Shown piece by piece: positions 14,501-26,500 of a stretch of DNA of 64,000 bases. This stretch comes from Symsagittifera roscoffensis. Its lineage: Eukaryota; Xenacoelomorpha; Acoela; Convolutidae. Position numbers and translations under genes: made by a program. The stretch covers positions 13,426,539 to 13,490,538 of the forward strand of contig NC_087070.1 of the NCBI RefSeq assembly GCF_963678635.1, written 5' to 3'. Every line of letters starts with the position of its first letter. Position 1 is the first letter of the stretch. Under the pieces are notes generated by a model that was not told the DNA's origin, searched no databases, and worked only from the letters and a program-made list of their open reading frames with translations.

Positions 14501-17500
14501 TCAGCCCCTGGTATAAATTGTGTGGATCATTTGAATAAATTTTTGTATATAACTTGTGATTAGTATGCTCCAAAATAAACACTAACAAAGGATTTTAGTT
14601 CTTCTCGAATGTTATATCAAGAGTATAGTTTTCAAAAGAGTATGATCGATTTGATAGCCTGAAAATCCGTTATTAAGAAGCTACGGACTGATTAGCAAGT
14701 AAGTTTTTGCCCAATTTAAGTTGCCTGAAGGAAAACTCACAGGCGTCAAGTGTGGTATCGAAACAAAGCCCTATTGGTCCTCCTTTGTACTATTTTGAGA
14801 TGTTCATTTTTGGCTGACTGACACTAAAAATTTTCTAAGGGTGCCTTTGAGAGGGGAGCGCGTGCCGAAAAACGCGATTTTTTGGTCAAAATTTTGGCCT
14901 TTTTTAAGAAATGTTTGGCCTGTTTTTTCAGAAAACTTGCCTGCGGCGCAGAAAATTTGGTCAGAATGGGTCTTTATAGTGATTTGGGAGTGCTCAGAAA
15001 ATCAATTTGATCGACCAAAAAAAAAGGTTGACAAAATTTTCGAAATTTTTTTGAAAATCGCCCCCCCCCCCCCTCGAGAAAATCCTAGATCCGCCCCTGA
15101 TTACACACGTTAATTTAGACAAAAGACCATGAAAACGCTTAAACCCTAGTTTACCACCCCCTCACATTTATCGCGACCCCCCAAACTTTTGTACCTAACC
15201 CAACGTTCAATAAACAAGGGGCAAAAGAAGGGAAATAGAAAATAGGGGGAAAGGAAACAATTGAAAGAAAACCAGAAAGCAGTTTTTTAGCCAAACTAAA
15301 TCCTTCTTTTGAACTTTACTTATGCACTGTGTTTTAAACCAAAACAACTGTAAATTTTGGCACTGGTTTTCGAAAATTTCTGACAAATTAGGAAAAAAAT
15401 GATTATAACTGAATATAATTGATGAAAATATATTTTGATGGTTGGGCGAAACTAAAACTAATCTGCAGTAATCAATTATAATTGATTGTTTTTTAAATTT
15501 TTATGGAGACTGAAAATGAAAATTCAAAATAATTGATTAGTTTCTACGAAACTCTAATGCGGGCAGGAAATTCAGTAGAAAAAAATATAATGTTCAATAA
15601 AAGGTGGTCGGAACATTCTGTGCTAGTAGCCCAGCAACCTGCTTTTTTGTTTTTATTTAATTGAAAGTTTTTTCATGGATTCCTCAGTTAAACAGAGACA
15701 TGATTGCTTTTGTTTATACCAATTTTAGTCTGCAACTAGACGCCTCTGTTTTGAAAAATTGTGAAACCAAGTTTTCAAAAGCCAAACTATTTTGTGTAAT
15801 TTGATCAACTAAAATAGCTTTCAAACTTTTGATTTATGTTTCAAAATGAAGTTATTTCTCAGTGTGTTCACTTTGCAGACCCCTACCACTGCCAGGCGGG
15901 ATCACCCGTGCTGCAATCTGTGAGCTGTGCGGACTACCTGGACCCAGACGACCACTTCTACGACTCAGGCACAGCCAAACAGCTGTTCGATCCACTCTAC
16001 GAGTTCAGCTGCGAGGGAATTCTCAAGGGCTTCCAGTATTATGTCAAGGCCGCCGGCACAGGAGAGTCGATTAAGTTCAAGGTCAGAAACGAAAGTGATC
16101 ATTATTTTGTTCCTTAGTTTGCTATTTTGTTATTAGTTTGTCCTAAGTTGAGAATTTGAAATGAATTTATATTTTTAAAGCTTAGACGGCAGAAAATGAT
16201 TCTACGTTTTTCTAATCTGGTTAAAAAGAACTCAAAAGCCAAGAATAACTTAAAAGAACTCTCGACTATGCCCTTTATCTAAAGTTTTTAAATCATCCAC
16301 TGATGAAGCTATTTAAGAAATGAGACGACAAACAAAAAAGAAAAAAACCTCGAAAATCTCAAATTGGTTTTTGTTATAGAATCAAAATGTTTGATCGGGG
16401 CAAAAAAAGAGAGAAAGTTTTTTAGTATGATCTTTTTTCAGTTTTGTGTTATTCTGTCTGATTTGCAGCTGTTTGCACCCTCGTGTGGCAGTGGGAGTGA
16501 GCACTGGTGCTTCGACACCATGACATGCACTGACAGCTCCACCCCCTGCCTGCCCCCCTTCTCCTACAGGTGTGGCATGGGTGGGGCCTACTGTCAGATG
16601 GGGGGAGGCTGCACTGACCACACCTGCTCACCCACACACAGATCGGACTCCTTCACCACTAATGGCATTGACTATGCCTTTGTGCAGGAGTGGACCGTTA
16701 GTCTCTAACTTGGAACAATTCTTCATTCATTACAAACTCAGGAATGAATGACTTTTGTTCAGTTTTGTTAGGTGAAAGTTAGTCATTTCCTTTTTTGCAA
16801 AATGGTTTTATGCAGACAATTCTGCAAACATTAAGTGATTTAACATAAACAAGGTTTTAATTTTAATGAAAAAACTATTGACTGTGAAACGGTTTTTTGA
16901 AGCCATGGGTAGCGCCGAATTGAAAAATTTTGAAGAAGTGGTGTTCAACTTACCTTCGCGCTTTCGGAAGGTTCCTCTGGATGACTCATGCGCTTTGGAC
17001 TCGTGTGGCTGCTATGGCCTCTACTACCTGGATCTGGGGACATACTCAGCACCAGATCATGTGCGAGTGTACCCTGGATACATTCTGGTGTTGGAGAGTG
17101 GGAACAACAAAGTGTACTACAATCGAGATGTGAACTCAACCGACACAGTCTACTTAGTAAGAAACAGATGATGGATCACTTGAGTTAACTATCTGATTGA
17201 GGACACAACTTTTGACCTTCGAAGACAGTCCTTAGCCCACATTTATCAAAGTCGACTTTGATGAAATGAACACAAAATACATTAAAAAGCAATAAGGGTC
17301 GTTTGTTGCTGAGCTCATAGCACAAACAACTCATTATGAAAATGAGAAAATAGTTTTTTTTTCTAATTGCGTATTTTTGTTCGCAATGCGATAATAAAAT
17401 CTGAACGAAAGCCTAAATTACATATATACTCGATAGTAGTAGTAAGTTGAGCATAGTCACAGCAATTTTTTCAAAAAATGAATACAAAGACGAAAAAGAA

Positions 17501-20500
17501 ACTTGTATTAAACTTATATTAAGAAACTTGTATTAAGATTTTTTTTCAGATTTTTCGCAGAAAAGATTTTTTGAATTCAAATTGACAAAGTGACCTAATT
17601 TATCTGATATTTTTTTCACTCAAAAATGTAGCTCAAGCTTTTGAAATGAAAAATTTTGTTTTTTACACTTGCAATCAGTTGAGTGTATTATTACAAACCT
17701 TACTTTTTTTCTAAGCTAACTCACAAATAAAATGTTAAATAAACACTGTAGCATTGGAAATTGCATAGCATCTGTTCTCTGCTTTATTTGTGGCTAGTTT
17801 TTGCTGCCAACTATGCTTCCTTATCTGTGTGGTTAGTGTATGAAAATCTAAATCATTAGGTCGAAGTTTCAAAGCTGAGAAATAGCCGTAATTTTACTAA
17901 TTCGAGGCTTTTTCTAATTTTTATTATCGCACTTTATAGAGCTGCTTTTTTGTTTTCTCGCAAGTGTTTGCGAAGCGAAGCTTCGCCTCTTTGTCAAAAG
18001 TTCTAGTTTTAAATGACTTTTCAACTTTTATTAAAGACCCCCTAGTCGATTTTTATTAAAAAACCTATTTAAAAAAAAACTGATGAATATCTTCAAAAGA
18101 TTTTGCCAGATAACCTCACTCTTGCAAGATCTTGCATATAACCTCCATCTTGTAAGATAAACCTCATTTGCAAGAATGATGCAAAATCTTGCAAGATAGA
18201 CTTCCTTGATCGACCAAGGCCCTCAGGCCGAACTGAAATTTAAATACTATCGTGTGCCAGAAAATTTCTTTCTCGAATAAAGATTCAAAACATAGAATAG
18301 AATCTGCTGCGAAAAGGATCGAATGAGATGAAATAACGAAAAAATGACTATGTTTGCACTTAGTATCTTATTCTTAGGATGCAAACTACTTCTTGTCTCA
18401 AATTTAACACAAAACAGTTTTTTGTATTTTTGAATCTAGTTAACTAGAAAAGTATTGTTTTACAAAAGTGTACAAGAAGAATCGTTTTAAAAAAAAAACA
18501 ACTTCCAAAATACAAAAGCTATAATTTGCAAGCTTGATAATTAATGGTAGAAGCGATTGCTTAATCCGCTCCGCTCACATTCCCCATGAGTGGCATAATG
18601 CGCGCGAATCGCAGCGTTTTCCACAAACTAAATGGCCGTGTTCGGTAACTAAACGGGCAAACAACGTGATTTATTTGTTTGTGCGAGTTGCCGGTTTCCA
18701 TGAAAATAGCGATGTATCCTCTATTGCATGTTCTCTGTTACGATAATTTTAGATTCAAACTGCATTTCAAAAAATTGTTACAATACACGTGGAATGAGTC
18801 GACTCTCAAATTTTGAACACACACTGCCCGCTAATTGCTGAAAAAAGTATTGTTTTTTTAAAAATCAAAATGTTCGATCAGTCATTGTATATTGTCTAGT
18901 TGTTAAATTTCCAAGAAATATGTCAGATAATTTGATAAACTCCTCGTGCAAGTTTTAAAGCCCGTTTCAAATGCAGTTTTTCTCCTAACTGTCAGTAAAA
19001 TCACATTCAACCTGGCTTTTAATAAATAGCAATTTGCCTGCATTTTGAAATTTAGACCTCTAGTGTAAAAAATTGCGCAATGCTTTTAAGTTTAGAGTTT
19101 GGTAACCACTATTTTCAAAAAAAAACAGTTTCGTGAGCGCAGTACTCTCAAAATTGAATGAATTTCTGGATAACTCAATAATTCAACAAAATTCCCTGAA
19201 ACAAAGGCAAAAATTCACAACTACATGGTGGTGCAAAAATTACGGGGGCAGACAAGCTCAATTATAGTTATTTTTACATCAATTGAGCTTGTTTTCCCCG
19301 TAATTTTGAATCAAAAGAACTGACTCGTTCAAGGGTGAATTTTTGAAGTCGCTGATTAATTCCAAACAATTTTTGACAACACTTTTTTTAGTCCAAAGTC
19401 AAGCGATATTGATAAAAACTATTTTGAAAATTTAATTTTTTTCACTTCATCCGATTATTTCATATCAGTGGCTTAGAAGATTGCAAGCTATTTGGACGTG
19501 AGCTCCTCTCCTTTTAGTTTAATGCCGCCGACACCACTCTCTCCATGGGGTCTGAGGCCAGCACTGACACTGGGATCAAGTGGGCGTTCCAGGGATTCCT
19601 GGCTCAACCTTCGGCCATCAACCTCACAAACAACCTACCGTAAGTGCTGTTTGTTACCATGGAAGTTTCCAAAAAAAGGATAGATGCAAATTTGAGTTTG
19701 GACGAGACATCACCTCTCTTGCGCATTGCTTGCCCCCTGGATGAATAGTCTTGATTTAGTTGGTTTTTCCTGATTGTATTCATGCGTTCAAAGGTAACTG
19801 GGCTCTTTTCCTTGTGTGTCATAATTTTTAGGAGTGGTGTTGAAATTGCTAAGTCTCCGCTTGTCATTCGAAAGGGGGGAGGTTGCCCTGAAATTTAGTC
19901 AAAAAGTTGCACTTCATGTTACTCCTGACCAGTGGCACAACAGATCGGGTCTTCTCCCTTGTGGATAGTTCGTCTTAATCAGTTAAACTAAAAAACTACA
20001 ATTTCTGTAAATAAAGTATCGCTATTAGCTTCAATCATGAAAGCGATTTCTAGGATGAAAAAAACATTATGTTGCACTGCAGGAGTTTGCAATCATCCAA
20101 AGTTTTCTTTCGCAAACTGAATTCACTTTTTTACCATATCAAATCGTGTAACGAGGAGAAGGTAACTTGTAAATGCAGAATTACATGCGTTTCCTAATTT
20201 TATTGTAGAACCCCCGACGGAGCAGAGCCCTATCAGGTGGAGATCTGGGTGACAGCTGACAAGTTCGCGGACGAAGCGGACCTCAACTTGACGACAGTGG
20301 TGGACGGCGTGACCAAAACAGTGCCTGTCTACTACTTCACATTCGAGGTGTTCTCCTATGAGGGCTTCAGCAACGTGTTGGCCGAGGGACTGTACGAGTA
20401 CCACCCGTTCGCAGCCGTGGGCTCTCGCTACGACTTGCTCATCAATCTCGACAATCCTTCGGGTCAGCCAAGAAGGGTTCTTTGAGGCTTAATCAATATA

Positions 20501-23500
20501 TAGAAGGAGATATGATCGATCCCCACCACAGGAGTTCAGCTGCCTCACTTTGTAAAAGATGCTCCCTGTTTGACTGACTGGCTCCAATGTTTTTGTACCA
20601 CTGCGAGTCAACCTTTGATATTAGTGAAAAATTATATTTGAAAAGCGCGTTTGATATTATCTACTCATGATATTAAAATTCAGGATCATGAACATGAAAA
20701 CACTGGTCACCAATTTGGTTAAAAGCAAGCCCGTTTCATACTTAAAAACCACTAATTTCCAGCTTACCAGTACGCGGTGTCTCTCGACATCGACTGGGGA
20801 GACGGAAGCAGCTACGGTCCAGTGGACTTCCTGGCAGGCACTCTGGAAAGCCACACGTACTCCTCGGCTGGCGAGTACGAAGTGTGTGTGCATGCGATCA
20901 ATGAGATCTCAGAAGACACCACCTGCTGGACTGTCGTGGCCTACAACCCCGTCCCAGATGACAAGTATGACGTCCTGTTTTCCGACCACAACATCGGATG
21001 TCCCTGCGGAGTGACGGACAATGCTGGCAACTATTTGGGAGATGGTGAGTCATCGGGACCAGCTTTTTTGATAATTTTTTCTACTGCCGAATGGTCGCAG
21101 TCAATTTGATCAACCTTTCGAATGACAAAGCATGTTTATAATTTTTATTTTTATCTTCATTATCAACAGCTCTCAATAACAAATGTGCGAGTGGCGCAAG
21201 AAAAATCATGAATGATTTCCAGTTTCACTATTGGAATTTAATTTTCAAGATTGCCATTCAAAAAAGTACATGTTGTTAGCCCATTTTTTTTAATTTTCAT
21301 TTTGGGCTTGCGTTTTTGAAAAAGTTGTCAATCATAAAAATGACGTTGCAACTCAAAAAACTTTATATGAATTTTTTCTGTAAAAATTGAACGTTAGCTC
21401 TTTGTTGACACTTTTAACACCGAAATCATTGACACTTTTCCAACTGTGTGGCTACTGTGGTCCTTTTCAGGTGTGTTTACTGTCACCATATCCCAGAGTG
21501 ACTTGGGCTTCTTCTCCGCCAACTTCCCCACCAACGCCACCGCCTACTTCATAGTTGACAAGAAGGAGAACATAGTGCTGGACCAACACCTGGATGAGTC
21601 ACCCTTCATGCCCGCTGGCACAGATGGACAACTAGTGTTCACGTACACTTATGACAGTCCAGGGTGCATAGACGTAGGGCTAGTGATCAGCAATGCAATT
21701 TCACTGTTCGCGACTGCAACCAAGGTAACATTAGACATTTCGAGAGAAAACAATATGCTTACTATTTACAAAACTTATCCAAAACAAAATCATATATTAG
21801 AAGAACACCAAAAACACCATTTAGCTGCTTATCATTTGTCGTAGAGTGAGTACTTTGAGACCTATTTGACAAATCTCGCGTAAATCTCCACGATTATATA
21901 AAAAACGGTTTTCAAACACTTTAATTAATGAGTATTTTCTCGGCAAAATAACTCCGGAAGTTTGAAAATATAACGATAATTTATAATTTTCAACAAGCTT
22001 TATCATCGGTAACATCGGCCACAAAAAACTGCATAACTCAAAGCAAGCTGCAAAAATGGCCAGTATTTGTCCTTGAGACAAATTGCTCTTTTTAAAGGTC
22101 AGCCTTAATCAAGGCTGAACCAAATTAGAGCGAAAAGACGGTTAAAATGGGTTTTGGGGGGACCGAACCTGGTTACGGAGCATCCCATCAGGTTCGGTGC
22201 ACATTCGAGTTCTAGAAAGGAAATGACCTAGTCGGGATTCGAACCGGCGCCGAACCCGCCGGGACGCACCATGTATACGCTTGGCTACTGTCCCTGTATG
22301 CATTTACATTTATATGCATTTATACTTTCGCACATTTACGTTTATATGCATTTGTACTATTGTTTTATATTTGCGCTGCAACATCCTCCACCCCTAAACA
22401 AGGAAGAACGGGAGCGAGCTTTACGGTCGGGCGGGTCAGTTCGCTCGTAACGGTCTTTATGTCGGCGGATCGCGCGCATCCGTCTTTACCGTAGTGTAGT
22501 TTAGCAATACGGGCGAGTGGGTAATGCCCACGTGGGCTGTCGGGTTCGACTACCCAAACCAAGTCGCCGGTTTTCAGTGTGACATCCAAATCATTATGCC
22601 ACTTTGCTCTCTTGTTGAGAGATGGTACATATTCACGCAGCCAGCGTGACCAAACTGCGTTAGCGTACGATTGTGCTCTGGCGTAACGCTTTTTATGATT
22701 AAAGTTATCTTCGAAACTTAACGACGGGAAGCTAGCTGCGCTGTGACCGAGAATGAAGTGATTCGGGGTGAGTGCCTCTAGGTCGTGCGGATCGGAACTG
22801 ACCGGAGTGATCGGTCTTGCGTTAAGTAATTGTTCAACTAGGCAGAGCGTTGTTCCTAGAACTTCCTCAGTTAATCTCCTGCTGCCTAATATGTCGTACA
22901 ACACTCGCTTAACACTTCTCACTAGCCGCTCCCAGGCGCCGCCGTGATGAGGGGCACTGGGCGGGTTAAACTTCCACTTAACGCCTTTGTGGACGAAAAC
23001 GGCCGGGGCGACTTTGTTCCAATTTTGGACACAGGATAGGAGCTCCTTTTGAGCACCAACAAAATTCGTGCCATTGTCAGAAAGAATGGTTTTGGGGGTA
23101 CCTCGCCTTGCAATAAATCGCTCTACGCCCATGACGCAGGAACTAGTATCGAGAGATGGAACCAACTCGATGTGAACTGCTCGAGTCGTGAGGCAGGTAA
23201 ATAGGAAACCCCATCTCTTTTCGGTACTTCGGCGTATTGGCACTTGAAACGGGCCAAAGTAATCAACACCTGTGTTGGAGAAAGGAGGCTGCTTGTAACC
23301 CAGTCTTTCAATCGGTAGGTCAGACATAATGGGCACAACTGTTTTTGCTTTGCGCTTACGGCATGTTATGCAAGTATTTTCGATGTTCCCAAGTAACCAG
23401 CGCAACTTCAGAACAATGTATTTCAACTGAACTACAGCCCGCATGTAATTCAACCCCTGATGTGCATGTTGAAAGTGCATATGCCTAATCAACATATGAG

Positions 23501-26500
23501 CAACTCGGTGTCGACCATCCAGTATTATTGGATGTTTGCTATCAAAGTCGGTATCAACAAGACGGCTGATACGTCCAGTTGAACGCAGGATGCCAGCTGG
23601 GCCGATGAACGGAGAATATTTAGCAATCCGACTTTTCTTTGTTATCAGTTTATCGGACTGAAGTATTTTCACTTCGGCAGGAAATGATTCGGACTGAGCG
23701 AGATAAATGAGCTTCTGCTCGGCAATATCTAACTCGGACGGGTCGGTTATTTCCAGCGTTTTTGTACGGAAGTGTTTATGCGATGGTAGCACACGAAGCA
23801 TAAATGCTAAAACACGTTTGTACTTTACAATTGAGCTGAATTTATCCCAATTTTTAAACAGACGGATCGACGGCGCTTTCTCAGATGAAGCATCAACAAC
23901 AAACGTAGATGCAGTCTCAAGGCATGTATCAATGTCACAGAGTGGGCCTTTTAATTGGATCTTTTTGATGACATCAGTGTTCGGCTTGAATGGCCAATCA
24001 CATGTCCTCAATATACTAGGGCCTCTAACCCAGCTGCTATCCTTGAGGGCTTCCGAAGAAATCCCTCGTGTGCCGGTATCAGCTGGGTTATCACCACTGA
24101 GTACATGATTCCATTGATCAATGGTGGTGGACTCCAAGATTTCACCAGTGCGGTTTCCAACAAACACAGGAAGTTTGTTGCACGAGTTAAGCCACTGGAG
24201 AACGGTGGTAGAATCAGTCCACATGAATACATTGCTTACTTTAAAAGTAAGCGCTTTCAAAATCTCTTCTTTGAGTCGAGTCGCAAGCAGAGCAGCCTGA
24301 AGCTCTAACTTGGGAATGGAGAGCATCTTCATAGGCGCTACACGGGCTTTCCCAAATACAAAAGCTAACTCGGTCTTTTGCGATTTAGCAAGTCGGGCTC
24401 GGAGAAACGATACGGCGCAAAAAACGTCCTGCGAACTATCACCGAACGTGTGAAGTTCACAGCGGTCGAACGGTTCGGTAAAGTAGCTACGAGGTATCGT
24501 CAGAGTACCTAGTAGTGGAAGTCCTGAGTGCCAATCTAGAAATTGTTGTCTAATTTCCTCTGGGAGATCATCATCCCACTTTTGACCACTGATTCTCCAT
24601 ATGTCTTTTAGTAAAAGCCGCGCTTTCACAGTATATGGAGCTACCAGTCCTAATGGATCAAAAACTGAGGAAACAAAACTCAACACGGTGCGTTGAGTAA
24701 TTGCTTTATCTAGTGGTCGATCAACACCTCTACTTACTACTAGGGTATCTTTTACATGATCCCACCTGAGACCAAGAACATGCGACGATTGGTCTGGACT
24801 CTTACAAATATCCTTAACTGACGGGTTGGACTCATGGTTGTCCGGATTAAGAGCGGTTGTAACTTCGGGTACATTGCTAACAAACTTTGTCAGGTTAAAC
24901 CCACCTAATTTGAGCATTGCGACTAAGTCTTTACTTAGGCTAAGAGCGTCAGCGGTATTTTCGAACGAGTCAAGATAGTCGTCCATGTAAAACTTCTGGA
25001 CAACGGCTGAAGCGGCTTCGGGGTATTCAGCTTGATTATCAGAAGCAGTTTTTTGTAGCGCGAAATTCGCACAAGTTGGCGAATCACGAGCGCCAAAAAT
25101 ATGACGGGTGTATTGGTGAACCACCACACTTGAAGTGGGGTCCTCCCGCCACAAAAAACGGAGAGACGGTTGATCTCGCGCAAGTACTCCAACTTGTAAG
25201 AACATACCTTCTATGTCCGCTGAGACGGCGTACTTGTGTTGACGGAACCTCAACAGTACAAAAATAAGATTTTGAAGGAGATCCGGGCCAACTAAGAGAG
25301 ATCTATTTAAGGAAGTGCCATGAAATTTGGATGCTCCATTGAGCACACGGCGCACCTTGCCGGGTTTGTTCGGGTTCAAAACCGGATGGTGTGGAAGATA
25401 CCACTCACGTTCGGCTCGTGAGCTGGGATCGTGCGGGTTGACGGTTATGACATATCCTTTACTTATATCTTCTCTGATTGTTTCGGTATACTTCTCGCGA
25501 AGTAACGGATCTTTATCTAATCTTTTCTCTAACGACTTTAATTGGGCTAATGAAGAATAATAATTGTTAGGCAAGCTAACATCATTATCACTCCACAGCA
25601 TCGGTACAGTGTAACGCTCACCATCGTGAACGGTTTCAGTTTTTAGGATCGACAAAGCACGCTTGTCTGCGGCGGAACGGGCATCTACTTGCTTGAACGC
25701 ACCATACGACTCTAACTCATACCAAGTTTTGATTTGGTCGGTCAGAGAAGTATCGTCCGTAACGCAGTTAAAGGAAGAAGAATTTAAGGACGAACGATCA
25801 GGAGACGGACCACTAATGACCCAACCTATCGGAAGTCGGACGGCGCACGGTGAGTCAAGTTCATCTCCGAAGACATGTTCGAGGGGTCTTATCGCATGAT
25901 AGAAGTCCTGTCCTATAACTACCTCAATCTCTTTGTAATTATACGCAGTCGTCTTTAACGAGGCTAGTTGCGGGTATTTGACCTGCAATTCGGAAACGTT
26001 TATAACATCGGGTCCTATATACATGTTGTGCTTAACGAAAGCGACAAACGAAAACGAAAATTCACTTTCATTGGGCTTTGCGGAAACTTTCAAGTGAACT
26101 CGTTGAGTTTTAGATACCTTGGCTGAGTTAAAACCATCGGTCGTAACATTTACGGGCGTACCAACTAATTTCAGACGTTCAACGAGTGCCGCGGAAACCC
26201 AAGAATGAGTGGAACCGGTGTCACAAAGTGCTAGTGCATTCGAATTTTCCGAACCAGAGGACACATCTACCAACGCAACGGGAAGAATACCTTTTGCAGT
26301 TCCCTCACAAGGTTTAACACAAGCTGCGTTATTTGCAGAAGTAGTGTTTGTATTAGTTTGAGTCGATGGTGATCGGTCGGCCTCTTTGGGCGGGAAAACT
26401 TTCTCGGCTCCATGAAGAAGCACATTGTGAGTGCTCTCACAGTCCTGTTTTGGGCATTTTCTTGCCTTTTGGCACTTTCGGAAGGTATGGTTGCCTTGTA

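Larger units (their letters stand above)
13794..15878. other. Intron 4, holding two hAT-type MITE copies
   Basis: The 2.1-kb intron is AT-rich with a 443-bp MITE at 14068-14510 and a reversed, truncated relative at 14822-15099. TAATTGATTATAAT-type motifs sit near 15410-15540. No exon seen. Confidence 0.75.
17157..19517. other. Intron 7, 2.4 kb, short inverted and palindromic repeats
   Basis: AT-rich. Contains a dispersed repeat fragment at 17931-17980 that recurs at 58300, a cluster of CTTGCAAGAT-type palindromes at 18110-18205, a slightly GC-richer stretch at 18530-18740 without recognisable coding content, and a hairpin at 19237-19306. Confidence 0.6.

Noticed and set aside
16382..16637. 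Minus-strand cysteine-rich frames opposite exon 6
   Set aside because: Shadows of a GC-rich coding exon whose plus-strand frame is in phase with its neighbours.
20769..20770. Alternative acceptor TTACCAG for exon 10
   Set aside because: Entering there from the phase 1 donor of exon 9 destroys the PKD frame.
23707..24308. Plus-strand frames of 100-133 codons opposite the BEL-1 gag-pol
   Set aside because: They are antisense shadows of a clearly conserved polyprotein.
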